A DNA stretch of 22,483 nucleotides from an uncultured Actinomycetes bacterium (GCA_937888775.1 CALAQT010000458.1:1-22483), one strand, 5' to 3'. Positions 7,130 to 14,698 are shown, counted from the first letter of the stretch. Numbers and translations are program-made. Notes: a model not told the origin generated them from the sequence alone.

Positions 7130-8422
7130 ATGTCCACCCATCTTCCCGCCTCGGTACCGACGCTGGTGATTGGCGCCGGTGTGCACGGGCTCTCGACCGC
7201 TTGGCACCTCGCCGCGCGAGGCGAGCGGGTGCTCGTGGTCGACAAGACCGGCGTCGCCGCCGGGGCTTCCGGAATCGCCTGCGGGGTGATCCGCAACAAC
7301 TACTTCCAGCCCGCCATGTCCGAACTGATGGCGGCCTGTGTCGAGGTGTGGGAATCCCATGCCGACGCCTTCCATTATCACGGCAGCGGCTACATCGCCC
7401 TCGGTCCGCCGGCGCAGGAGAGCGATTTGATCGAGGTATACGAGCGCCAGCAGCGGATCGGATATCCCAGCGAGCTGCACGTCGGCGTCAGCGAGGTGGA
7501 GCGTCACATGCGCTCGCTGTACCCGGATTGGCGGGCCCCGAGACTGACCGTCTGCTTGCACGAGCATGTCGGTGGCTTCGCGTTCAACCGGGAGTCGATG
7601 TTCGGCCTCGCCGACAAGGCTAGAGCCGCTGGGGCCGAGATCTTCCCCGGCGTCGAGGTCACCGGCTTCGATCTCGATGAGTCCGGGGCAGCCCGGCGCG
7701 TTCACACCAGTGCCGGAACGGTGGAGGTCGACCAGGTGGTGGTCGCCGTGGGGCCCTGGGTCGCCTCGCTGTGGTCGATGCTCGGCCTGTCCGACCACAT
7801 CGACGTGCGCCAGCCCGATGGGGCGGTGCACGAGAACCTCCCGATGTGGACCTACTGGTATCTGCAGGAGGGCGAGGTTGAGATCGACCCGGCGGGCTTC
7901 GTCACCGCCGATGGACGGCCTTCACCCGTGCTGCACGTCGACTCAGATCAGCCCTTGCGCGATGACAACGGTCGCCTGATCACCAGCGAGCCGTGGGGCG
8001 TGTACTTCAAGCCCGATCGCAAGACCGTGCAGGGCGGTGCCCAGCCGTTGCGCCAGGGCCATGAGTTCGAGGTGGACCCTTACCCGAGCGGAACCGTCGA
8101 CCCCGCCTTTGTCGACATGTGGCCCGCCGCCCTCTCGCATTGCCTGGGGCGGTTCGAGGAATGCCGCATGTACTTCCGCCACGTGCGATCGGGCGGAGTT
8201 GGAGCATTCACCGTCGACAACTTCCCGGTGTTCGACTACATGCGCCCGAACGTGTTCGTCGCCGCAGACTCCAACCACGGCTACAAGATGATTGCCGTGG
8301 GGCGTGAGATTGCGCGCGTGCTGCATGGCGAGCACTCTTCGCTGCTGCACCCCTTCCGTTACGAGCGCTTCGCCACGGGCGACCTGCACCCCGTCTCGCA
8401 TAGCCCCTACCCGTGGAGCTGA
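7130..8422 (+). CDS. FAD-dependent oxidoreductase of the DAO/sarcosine oxidase family (SoxB-like, stand-alone)
   Basis: This 430-residue flavoprotein opens with a dinucleotide-binding VIGAGVHGLSTAWHLAARGE and the AGASGIACGVIRNNYFQ segment that parallels GASGRNTTILRSNYKT of the SoxB gene at 18181. It ends with SNHGYKMIAVGREIARVLHGE, the usual C-terminal flavin-contact region. Family members oxidise secondary or tertiary amino groups such as sarcosine, dimethylglycine, glycine or cyclic amino acids. The Arg-His-Asp motif that carries covalent FMN in SoxB is replaced near VGGFAFNRESMF, so it should bind FAD only. AGGAG five bases before the ATG supports the start. It is divergent from glnT and has its own promoter. 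The substrate is unknown; an N-methylated amino acid is my inference. Confidence 0.85.
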   Translation: MSTHLPASVPTLVIGAGVHGLSTAWHLAARGERVLVVDKTGVAAGASGIACGVIRNNYFQPAMSELMAACVEVWESHADAFHYHGSGYIALGPPAQESDLIEVYERQQRIGYPSELHVGVSEVERHMRSLYPDWRAPRLTVCLHEHVGGFAFNRESMFGLADKARAAGAEIFPGVEVTGFDLDESGAARRVHTSAGTVEVDQVVVAVGPWVASLWSMLGLSDHIDVRQPDGAVHENLPMWTYWYLQEGEVEIDPAGFVTADGRPSPVLHVDSDQPLRDDNGRLITSEPWGVYFKPDRKTVQGGAQPLRQGHEFEVDPYPSGTVDPAFVDMWPAALSHCLGRFEECRMYFRHVRSGGVGAFTVDNFPVFDYMRPNVFVAADSNHGYKMIAVGREIARVLHGEHSSLLHPFRYERFATGDLHPVSHSPYPWS

Positions 8423-8440
8423 CGGCCCCGCCCCGGAGAC

Positions 8441-8531
8441 GACCGGCGCAGCTGACCGGCACAGCTGACCGGCACAGCTGACCAGCACAGCTGACCGGCA
8501 CAGCTGACCAGCACGGCTGACCGGCGCCGGC
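8441..8531. repeat. 13-bp tandem repeat array, six full copies plus a partial
   Basis: The unit GACCGGCACAGCT repeats from 8441 to 8518, with variants GACCGGCGCAGCT, GACCAGCACAGCT and GACCAGCACGGCT. A seventh copy decays from 8519. A 13-bp period is not a multiple of three, so the array is non-coding. It fills the space between two convergent stop codons. Similar AGCTGACGG and AGCTGACCGG strings occur at the end of the oxidoreductase gene and in the end of the iclR gene, so the array may have grown by slippage from local sequence. Each junction contains CAGCTG. Confidence 0.9.
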
Positions 8532-8535
8532 CGGC

Positions 8536-9372
8536 CTATCCCTCGAGCTGACCGGCCCCGGGGCCGCCGAGCGCGCGGCTGAGCTCCGCCGCGGTGTCCA
8601 TCAGCGGCCTTCTCAGCGCTCTGCGCGTACCCGCCGGCAGCCGCGCGGCGGGGCCCTGGAGCCCGAGGATCGCCGCCAGATCGCCCGCGCGGCCGATCAC
8701 CGGAGCGGCGAGCGCGTTGAGATCGGGCTCACGCTCACCTACGGCTTCGGCATAGCCGCGCTCCCGCACTCGGCCAAGCTCGGCGGCCAGGACCTGCGGG
8801 TCGGTGATCGTGCGCTCGGTGTAGGCGACCAGGTCACCCGCGCCCGTACCCGCGCCCGGACCACGCGACCCAAGCTCCGCCGCGGCGTCCGCGCCAAGCC
8901 CGGCGTAGGCCAGCATCACCTTGCCCGCGGCGGTGGCGTGCGGGACGCTCGGCCGCCCGACCCTCGCCATGCTGACCACGCTCGAGGCCGAGGGGACGAA
9001 ATCGACCGTGATCGCCTCACCGCCGCCGGGCACCGACAGGGTCGCCGTCTCGCCCGTCTCGGAGACCAGCCGCACCAGCAGCGGTCGCGCGCGTTCGCGA
9101 ACGTCAAGCTGCGCGACCACGCGGTCGGCCAGCGTGACCAACCTCAGGCCGAGCCGGTACGGGCCGCCCGGGGAGCGCTCGACCAGGCCGCCCTGCTGCA
9201 GGGTTGAAAGCAGCCGCGAGGCAGTGCTGGCGTTGACCCCGATGCGCCGGGCCAGCTCGTTGACCCCCAGGCCGGCATCGCTGGCGGCCAGGGCGTCAAG
9301 CAAAGCGAGCGCTCGCGCCACCGAGCCCACCGGCCGCCGAGTTGGAGAATCGCCGTCGGCGCCCACGCTCAT
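8536..9372 (-). CDS. IclR-family transcriptional regulator
   Basis: This 278-residue protein has an N-terminal winged helix (GSVARALALLDALAASD, LARRIGVNASTASRLLSTL, GLVERSPGGPYRLGLRL) at about residues 15-80. A GAF-like effector domain follows, with ETATLSVPGGGEAITVDFV, PHATAAGKVMLAYAG and GYAEAVGEREPDLNALAAPV. IclR proteins control catabolic genes in response to small acids such as glyoxylate or aromatic acids. The ATG at 9372 gives the standard length, but its ribosome site is weak. It converges with the oxidoreductase gene across the 13-bp array and lies in tandem with the GntR gene. Likely targets are the neighbouring amine-oxidation or glyoxylate genes, which is inference. Confidence 0.92.
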   Translation of the reverse strand: MSVGADGDSPTRRPVGSVARALALLDALAASDAGLGVNELARRIGVNASTASRLLSTLQQGGLVERSPGGPYRLGLRLVTLADRVVAQLDVRERARPLLVRLVSETGETATLSVPGGGEAITVDFVPSASSVVSMARVGRPSVPHATAAGKVMLAYAGLGADAAAELGSRGPGAGTGAGDLVAYTERTITDPQVLAAELGRVRERGYAEAVGEREPDLNALAAPVIGRAGDLAAILGLQGPAARLPAGTRRALRRPLMDTAAELSRALGGPGAGQLEG

Positions 9373-9383
9373 CTACCGTCGTA

Positions 9384-9406
9384 ATTCTGGGGGGGTGGGA
9401 CAGAAT
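9384..9406. promoter_or_regulatory. Dyad upstream of iclR, possible autoregulatory operator
   Basis: ATTCTG (9384-9389) and CAGAAT (9401-9406) form a six-base inverted repeat with an 11-base spacer that carries a run of G (seven in a row from 9389). It is 12 to 34 bases before the IclR start codon. A TAGGAT-like -10 box on the minus strand overlaps its distal arm. IclR regulators often bind their own promoters. The arms are short, so chance is not excluded. Confidence 0.35.
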
Positions 9407-9482
9407 CCTAAGATAGCGACGCAAGTCGCCCCCGGTCCCCGGAATTGCGGCACGAGTGTCGGGTCCCGATCAGATCGGTTCA

Positions 9483-10439
9483 CTAGCCCGAGCTACGAGC
9501 CGGGCGCCGCGCGCGACCTGGGCGCGCGCCGTTGGCGTCGCCTCCGCGCGCACTCGGACCTCGCCCGCTGACCACGCGCGCCGGCCGCGGCGATTCCAGC
9601 GAGCGCATCACCATCACCTCGATCCCGCCCGGCGCGAACAGGTCACGCGAGTACGCGACGCGGTCATCGCGGCCGGCGAAGATCAGCTCCTCCAGCTCCA
9701 GCGCGGCGGTGGTGCTACGGATGCCGAGCAGCTTTCCGGCGCGCTCGCGGGCGGTCAGCAGTGCCGGGATCACACGCGTGCGCGCGAAGGTGACCGGAAC
9801 GCCAATCTCAATCAACACGTCGAGCACCATCCGGCCGCGCTGCAGCGCCGCCTGCAGCTCCGGCTCGCCGGGCAGCTTGATGTTCGGGTGCACGACGTCG
9901 AACATCACGGCCACCGGTGCACCGTTGGCCACCAGCGTGCGGGAAATCGTGGTCGCCTTGGCGATCGGAGCCAGACCGAGCGCCTCGCCCGCCTCGCCCC
10001 CGACCGCGCGATGCTCGATCTTGAGATCGACCGAGGAGAGCCTCAGCCCGCGGCGAGCGGCCACCGACGAGTACGGCTCCAGCCGCTCGAGCCGCTCGCC
10101 GAACGCGGTCGGAACCGCCATCCGGCCCACGAATGTGCCGCTGCCCTGACGGCGGACGATCTCGCCGCTCTCCTCCAGGCGCCCCAGCGCGCTGCGCAGC
10201 GTCCCCCGGGAGACGCCGAGCATTGCGGCGACCTCATGCTCGGGCGGGAGGCGATCACCCTGGCGATAGCGTCCGGGCGCGAGCCAGTTGCGCAGCGCCT
10301 GCTCGGCGCTGTCGACGAGCGACGGGCGGCTGCCGGTCGCCGCCGCCAGCTCACCGGCGCCAGGGAGCTGCTTGGGCCGGCGTCGTGAATCTGCGCGTGC
10401 GATCTCGATGGCTCCCTTCCCTATTGCCGACTGCGTCAA
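9483..10439 (-). CDS. GntR-family regulator, HutC/UTRA subfamily
   Basis: The winged helix is clear: SAEQALRNWLAPGRYRQGDRL, PPEHEVAAMLGVSRGTLRSAL and GEIVRRQGSGTFVG. A UTRA-type effector domain follows, including FGERLERLEPYSSVAARRG and the terminal EELIFAGRDDRVAYSRDLFAPG. The start is uncertain. The open frame runs to an ATG at 10532, but codons before about 10400 have poor GC-third bias, so I use the TTG at 10439. A strong AAGGGAG near 10394 is followed only by ATC. HutC-type regulators sense sugars, amino acids or small acids and repress nearby catabolic genes. It is divergent from the 2-hydroxyacid dehydrogenase gene, which is its most likely target. Confidence 0.87.
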   Translation of the reverse strand: MTQSAIGKGAIEIARADSRRRPKQLPGAGELAAATGSRPSLVDSAEQALRNWLAPGRYRQGDRLPPEHEVAAMLGVSRGTLRSALGRLEESGEIVRRQGSGTFVGRMAVPTAFGERLERLEPYSSVAARRGLRLSSVDLKIEHRAVGGEAGEALGLAPIAKATTISRTLVANGAPVAVMFDVVHPNIKLPGEPELQAALQRGRMVLDVLIEIGVPVTFARTRVIPALLTARERAGKLLGIRSTTAALELEELIFAGRDDRVAYSRDLFAPGGIEVMVMRSLESPRPARVVSGRGPSARGGDANGARPGRARRPARSSG

Positions 10440-10589
10440 TCGTATTGTCGTCGGCGGCGGCGCGTTGTGTACTTGGGGCGCAAGCCTTGGCTCTCCGTGT
10501 CCGGCGTGAACCAATAGGTGCGGCGCCGCCATGGGACGTACGGCGATCGCACGCCGGCCACCGCTTGCCCGCGGTGACCCGGCTGTGGT

Positions 10590-11591
10590 ATGAGTTCGAC
10601 CACCGGGATGTTCGCCATCGCCAATCCCAGGATCGCGGTCACGCGACGGATCCCGGAACCCGCGCTCGAGCTCCTGCGCGAGACCGCGGATGTGTGGGTC
10701 TCACCCCACGACCGGCCGCTTGACACCGACGAGCTCCACCGGGCGATCGCCGGGGCAGACGCGGCCGTGACCCTGCTGCACGACCGCGTCGACGCGGCCT
10801 GCCTGGACGCCGCGGGACCCCAGCTGCGCTGTGTCGCCAACGTCGCCGTCGGATACGACAACATCGATGCGCGAGCGGCGGCGCAGCGCGGGGTGATCGT
10901 GACCAACACGCCGGGCGTGCTCACCGATGCGACCGCGGACCTGGCGATGGCCTTGATCCTCAACGTGACGCGACGGCTGGGCGAGGGCGAGCGGCGGATC
11001 CGCTCGGGGCAGCCGTGGTCGTGGGACATGTTCTTCCTGCTCGGCCACGGCCTGGCGGGCAAGACGCTGGGGGTGATCGGACTCGGGGCGATCGGCCAGG
11101 CCACCGCGCACCGGGCGCGCGCGTTCGGGATGGAGATCGTCTACAGCGCTCGCCGCCGCGCGCTCCCGGACGTGGAGCAGGCGCTCGGCGGGGCGCGGGC
11201 GCTGGAGCTCGACGAACTGCTCGCGCGCGCAGCCGTGGTCAGCATCCACTGTCCGTTGACGCCACAGACCCGCCATCTGATCGACGCTCGCCGCCTGACG
11301 CTGATGGATTCGGACGCCTACCTGGTCAACACGGCGCGTGGGCCGATCGTGGACGAGCGGGCGCTGGCGCAGGCGCTGCGCGCCGGGTCGATCGCCGGTG
11401 CGGCGCTGGACGTGTTCGAGCACGAGCCTGCGGTCCATCCCGGCCTGCTGGAACTCGACAACGTGGTGCTGATTCCGCACCTCGGCTCGGCAACAATCGA
11501 GACCCGCACCGCGATGGCAGTGCTGGCGGCACGCAACGCAATCGCGGTGCTCGCCGGCCAGCCCCCGCCAACCCCGGTCAGCCCCGGCTAG
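10590..11591 (+). CDS. D-isomer 2-hydroxyacid dehydrogenase (glyoxylate/hydroxypyruvate reductase type)
   Basis: This 333-residue protein has the NAD(P) fold KTLGVIGLGAIGQATAHRAR followed by a basic YSARRR stretch that suggests NADPH preference. The catalytic set is present: Arg in LVNTARGPIVDERAL, Glu in FEHEPAVHPGLLELDNV and His in LIPHLGSAT. An early VAVGYDNIDARAAAQRGV segment fits the glyoxylate reductase/GhrB branch. It would reduce glyoxylate to glycolate or hydroxypyruvate to D-glycerate. Glycine left by sarcosine demethylation can feed such a route, but phosphoglycerate-dehydrogenase-like substrates are also possible. The ATG at 10590 is one option; an in-frame ATG at 10608 is another, since neither has a strong ribosome site. 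It is divergent from the GntR gene. Confidence 0.9.
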   Translation: MSSTTGMFAIANPRIAVTRRIPEPALELLRETADVWVSPHDRPLDTDELHRAIAGADAAVTLLHDRVDAACLDAAGPQLRCVANVAVGYDNIDARAAAQRGVIVTNTPGVLTDATADLAMALILNVTRRLGEGERRIRSGQPWSWDMFFLLGHGLAGKTLGVIGLGAIGQATAHRARAFGMEIVYSARRRALPDVEQALGGARALELDELLARAAVVSIHCPLTPQTRHLIDARRLTLMDSDAYLVNTARGPIVDERALAQALRAGSIAGAALDVFEHEPAVHPGLLELDNVVLIPHLGSATIETRTAMAVLAARNAIAVLAGQPPPTPVSPG

Positions 11592-11628
11592 CGGCCGAAG
11601 ACGCCGGGAGCAACCAGCGCGCCGCGGG

Positions 11629-11748
11629 CATCCGCCCCGCGCAACCGGGGGAAACAAGTGCGGCGGGGGCATCCGCCCCGCTGTGCTCGCGTCGTCAGCG
11701 CCTGCACCACCGCCCCGCACACCGGGCGCCACCAAGCGGGGCGGATGT
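11629..11748. repeat. Three copies of a 12-13-bp GC-rich motif, two direct and one inverted
   Basis: GCATCCGCCCCGC occurs at 11629-11641 and 11670-11682, 41 bases apart, and its complement GCGGGGCGGATG lies at 11737-11748. The first two each sit in a local GCGGG...CCCGC hairpin, and the third can pair with either over 12 bases. They fill most of the 191-bp gap after the dehydrogenase gene. They may act as a terminator or be decayed repeat elements. I see no gene in the gap. Confidence 0.6.
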
Positions 11749-11782
11749 CACGCCACACCCCCGCGTTAGGGTCCAGGCACCA

Positions 11783-12460
11783 ATGTGCTTCTCGCCCGAG
11801 GCTGATTTCACCGCTGGTGCAGTGGTTGCCGGCGTCGGGGTGGAGACCCTGCGTCGTGTGCGCGTACCACGAGAGCTGATCGTCGGAGCTCTACCGCTGC
11901 TGTTCGCGCTCCATCAGCTCACCGAGGGCTTTGTCTGGCTTGGGCTGCGCGGACAGGTCTCAAGCGGCGTGGGCGCGGTGGCCAAGGAGGTCTACATCGT
12001 GTACGCACACGCGGTCCTGCCGGCGATCGTCCCGCTGGGGTTCACGCTGCTGGAGCCCGACCGTCGGCGCTCGCGCTGGATGTGGCCGTTGGCCTGCCTC
12101 GGGCTGCTGCTGGGCGTCTATCTGCTGTGGCAGGTCACCGCCTATCCGGTGGGGGCGCAACCGCAGGCCCACTGCATCGACTACACGACTCACACCCCGA
12201 ACGATGTCCTGATCGGAGCGCTTTACGTGATCTCGACGTGCGGCCCCGCGCTCATCTCGAGTCGTCCATACCTGCGCTGGTTCGGGCTGGTCAGCCTGGT
12301 CGGAGTGATCGCCGTGGCGCTCGTGCGAGTCGACGAACTCACGTCGCTGTGGTGTCTGTACGTCGCCTTCGTCAGCCTGCTGATCCTGGAGCACTTTCGC
12401 CGCCAGCGAGCGCTCGAGGCACGGGCGGGCCCGATCGCAAGCTCGGTCCTGACACCGTGA
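11783..12460 (+). CDS. Multi-pass membrane protein, DUF6629-like
   Basis: This 225-residue protein begins MCFSPEADFTAGAVVAGVG, a distinctive N-terminus that I associate with DUF6629 proteins of actinobacteria. Six or seven hydrophobic helices follow, among them LIVGALPLLFALHQLTEGFVW, AVLPAIVPLGFTLL, PLACLGLLLGVYLLWQV, SLVGVIAVALV and LWCLYVAFVSLLILEHF. A conserved-looking HQLTEG motif lies in the second helix and an HCIDY segment in a central loop. The function is unknown. The ATG at 11783 has no clear ribosome site, so a leaderless transcript is possible. It appears to be a single-gene unit between repeat-bearing gaps. Confidence 0.75.
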   Translation: MCFSPEADFTAGAVVAGVGVETLRRVRVPRELIVGALPLLFALHQLTEGFVWLGLRGQVSSGVGAVAKEVYIVYAHAVLPAIVPLGFTLLEPDRRRSRWMWPLACLGLLLGVYLLWQVTAYPVGAQPQAHCIDYTTHTPNDVLIGALYVISTCGPALISSRPYLRWFGLVSLVGVIAVALVRVDELTSLWCLYVAFVSLLILEHFRRQRALEARAGPIASSVLTP

Positions 12461-12521
12461 GAACCGGCCCCGGCGCTGAACGCCTAAGTGCTCCCCGCCA
12501 TGAGTACGATCCCATTGCAGC

Positions 12522-12605
12522 GGCTCGAGCTAGCGCTAGCGGCCCGCTCGGCATCCTGCCTCGCCTTTCCGGGCCGCGCTCGAGTCATCCGGCTGACGGC
12601 GCCTG
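12522..12605 (+). repeat. Dispersed intergenic repeat, copy B
   Basis: The core 12542-12605 matches the reverse complement of 3469-3531 at about 88 percent by manual count, with a shared CTCGAGCT block upstream (12524-12531). It occupies the 275-bp gap 12461-12735 between the DUF6629-like gene and the convergent SDR gene. Short frames through it have no ribosome site and no family resemblance, so I treat the gap as non-coding. A small CCACC...GGTGG stem lies further downstream at about 12690-12712. Confidence 0.7.
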
Positions 12606-12735
12606 GCTTTGTCTCACCACCCGCTTCGCCGGCTGTGCCGGGCTCATGCAGCGCGGCTGCACCTCGCCTCCTGCGTCCGCGCTAGGCGTCCACCAGGAAC
12701 CACTCTCGGTGGGACCTTACTTATGGCAGGAAGCG

Positions 12736-13455
12736 CTACGGCACCCAGCGCTCGCCCGCAGGGGTGAGGACCAGTTCATGGGTCAGGCCTCGGGCGCCCT
12801 GGTTGACGAGGAACCCCACCGCCGAAGCGACCTCGTTCATGTCCGCCAGCGCTTCACGTGGCTGCCCTGACGTGAACGGGGCCGTCTTGGGAGATTCGAT
12901 CGTAGCGTCAACGGCCAGCAACGAGACGTGGATGCCCTCGCCGCGCAGTTCCTGCGCGGCGGCCTGGACAAGCGCGCGGGTAGCGAAGGCGCCAGCGGCC
13001 CAGAGCCCCTTACCCGGCATCGCACGCCGCGCCGAACCGCCAGTGATCTGCACCAACGCGCCACCGCCAGCTTGCCGCAGGGCAACTGCGCCGGCGGAGA
13101 GAAACACAAAGGCCTGCTCGGCGACGGCCACCGTCCAACCGCGAAACGCCTCTATGTCGGCGAGAGCGAGCTCGCCGCCTCCAAACGGTCCGCTGACCGG
13201 TGGGCGGCTGGCGCTGACGGCATTGACCACCGCATCGAGTGACCCCAGCTCCCGACGGGCGGTCGCCAGCGCCTCGGTCAACGCCCCGTGTTCCGACGCG
13301 TCGGCCGGCACGGCCAGGGCTCCGCGGCCACGCACACGCTCGAGCGTTTCCTCGCTGCGGGCAACGGCGGCTACGTTCCAGCCAAGACCAAGAAAGTGCT
13401 CGACGATCGCGCCGCCGAGATTCCGCGCTCCCAGCACCACCAACGTCTGTCCCAT
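12736..13455 (-). CDS. Atypical short-chain dehydrogenase/reductase lacking the catalytic Tyr-Lys pair
   Basis: This 239-residue Rossmann protein begins MGQTLVVLGARNLGGAIVEHF. The glycine motif is GARNLGG in place of TGxxxGIG. A VNAVSAS block stands in the NAG position and VQITGGSARR in the Ser position. Where Y-x3-K is expected the sequence reads GLWAAGAFATRALVQ, with neither a Tyr nor a Lys, so ordinary SDR chemistry is unlikely. The ATG at 13455 is set by AAAGGAG seven bases upstream; the longer frame to 13482 has no ribosome site. It may be a non-catalytic NAD(P)-binding protein. It is divergent from the DUF5995-like gene, with 41 bp between starts. Confidence 0.82.
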   Translation of the reverse strand: MGQTLVVLGARNLGGAIVEHFLGLGWNVAAVARSEETLERVRGRGALAVPADASEHGALTEALATARRELGSLDAVVNAVSASRPPVSGPFGGGELALADIEAFRGWTVAVAEQAFVFLSAGAVALRQAGGGALVQITGGSARRAMPGKGLWAAGAFATRALVQAAAQELRGEGIHVSLLAVDATIESPKTAPFTSGQPREALADMNEVASAVGFLVNQGARGLTHELVLTPAGERWVP

Positions 13456-13496
13456 GTCAGCTCCTTTCGTACACGACCGCACGCTACGGTACGCCG

Positions 13497-14207
13497 ATGG
13501 GGACCGCGACCCCGAGCGGGACTGAGCCGACCGGCGGCGGCGCGACGATCGCCGATGTACTCGCCCGGATGGAGGCGATCGACGGCCAGCTTCCGCGCAA
13601 GGACGGCGTCGCCTACTTCAATCGCCTCTACCTGCAGGTGACGAAGTCGGTGCAGGCGGCGAGTGCGAACACCACGTTCGAGGACCCGCGGTTCCTGGAC
13701 CGCTTGGATGTGGTGTTCGCCGGTCTGTACTTCGCTGCGCAGGACACGATCACATCGGGCGCGCAATGCCCGATGGCCTGGCGGCCGCTGGTTGCGCAGC
13801 GTGCCGATCCGGTGTCTCCGATCCAGTTTGCGCTGGCGGGAATGAACGCCCACATCAGTCACGACCTTCCGCTTGCACTGGTGCAAACCTGCGAGGAGCT
13901 GGATCTGGCGCCATCCGACGACTCGCCCCAGCACCGCGACTTCCAGCGGGTCAATGCGTTGCTCAAGACGGTGGAGGGGCAGGTCGCCGGCTGGTTTCAG
14001 TCGGGTCTGATCGCCGATATCGAGGACGTCACCACCAAGCCGGTGGCGTACGAGATCGCGATGTGGTCGATCGTGGCCGCCCGCGACATCGCCTGGGGCC
14101 ACGCCCAGATCCTCTGGCACTTGAGAGGCGAGCCGGGACTCGCATCGATCTTCGCCGACACGCTGGCCCGGGCGGTCGAGCTGTCAAGCCGCGGGATCCT
14201 GATCTGA
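13497..14207 (+). CDS. DUF5995-like protein
   Basis: This 236-residue soluble, mostly helical protein has the signature PIQFALAGMNAHISHDLPLALVQ and the DFQRVNALL segment, which I associate with DUF5995 proteins of actinobacteria. The His-rich NAHISHD loop and a later WGHAQILW helix could form a metal or active site, which is speculation. An N-terminal Gly/Thr-rich stretch of about 15 residues precedes the fold. The ATG at 13497 has a poor ribosome site, so the message may be leaderless. The function is unknown. Nothing ties it to the amine cluster. Confidence 0.8.
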   Translation: MGTATPSGTEPTGGGATIADVLARMEAIDGQLPRKDGVAYFNRLYLQVTKSVQAASANTTFEDPRFLDRLDVVFAGLYFAAQDTITSGAQCPMAWRPLVAQRADPVSPIQFALAGMNAHISHDLPLALVQTCEELDLAPSDDSPQHRDFQRVNALLKTVEGQVAGWFQSGLIADIEDVTTKPVAYEIAMWSIVAARDIAWGHAQILWHLRGEPGLASIFADTLARAVELSSRGILI

Positions 14208-14260
14208 GCCGAGCGCCACCGCGTCCACGTGGAGGTTGCACCGGGGCTCACAGGCATTAA

Positions 14261-14289
14261 GCGCCCACCACGGCTTGCTCACCGGGCGC
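14261..14289. terminator. Weak stem-loop between convergent genes
   Basis: GCGCCC (14261-14266) and GGGCGC (14284-14289) can pair across a 17-base loop. The stem lies between the ends of the DUF5995-like gene and the minus-strand hypothetical and includes the last codons of the latter. It is short and has no U-tract, so it is only a candidate. Confidence 0.3.
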
Positions 14290-14698
14290 GCATTCGATTG
14301 TTGCGAGCATTGTGCTCGACCTCGGCCAGGCCGAGCACTTCGAGGATCGGCGGAACGTAGTTGCCGAACCGACCACGGAGACCTTTCTTCAGCCCATACC
14401 ACCCGCCGACGGGGTTGTCAGGCGACCTTCCCCAAGCTTCGACGGTGCCGTCGGCGGCGGGTTTCTGCTCGTCGGCATTGCCGAGGGGCATCCAGTCGCC
14501 ATGCTGTTCGAGCATTGCATGCAGATCGGCGATGCAGCCAAGGTGATAGCGCAGCTCGGTGCTTCCAACCTGTACGACGACCGCTGGTGGGTCAGCCGCC
14601 TCGTCCCGGTATGCCCGGTACTCGGATCGGCCGGGCGGGGTCTGAAGGATCCAAGGATCTTCGGGAATGCCCGAGCCCGTGGATGTCGGAGCTGGCAT
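14279..14698 (-). CDS. Small conserved hypothetical protein (possibly DUF6855)
   Basis: This 139-residue soluble protein runs PEDPWILQTPPGRSEYRAYRD, VVVQVGSTELRYHLGCIADL, HGDWMPLGNADEQKPA and NPVGGWYGLKKGLRGRFGNY. These are well-formed conserved blocks that I tentatively associate with DUF6855. No signal peptide, membrane segment or metal motif is visible. The ATG at 14698 follows GAGGAG by about seven bases. It is divergent from the NmrA-like gene and converges on the DUF5995-like gene. Function is unknown. Confidence 0.75.
   Translation of the reverse strand: MPAPTSTGSGIPEDPWILQTPPGRSEYRAYRDEAADPPAVVVQVGSTELRYHLGCIADLHAMLEQHGDWMPLGNADEQKPAADGTVEAWGRSPDNPVGGWYGLKKGLRGRFGNYVPPILEVLGLAEVEHNARNNRMRAR

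Noticed and set aside
8441..8531. CRISPR array
   Set aside because: Units of 13 bp abut with no spacers, and no cas genes are present.
11015..11782. Upstream part of a 481-residue + frame reaching into the DUF6629-like gene
   Set aside because: It is Arg/Gly/Ala-rich out-of-frame translation of the dehydrogenase gene; the real protein begins at MCFSPEADF (11783).
12488..12685. Small + frame over the intergenic gap (65 residues)
   Set aside because: It spans the dispersed repeat, has no ribosome site and the homologous repeat copy is in a different context, so it is repeat sequence rather than a gene.
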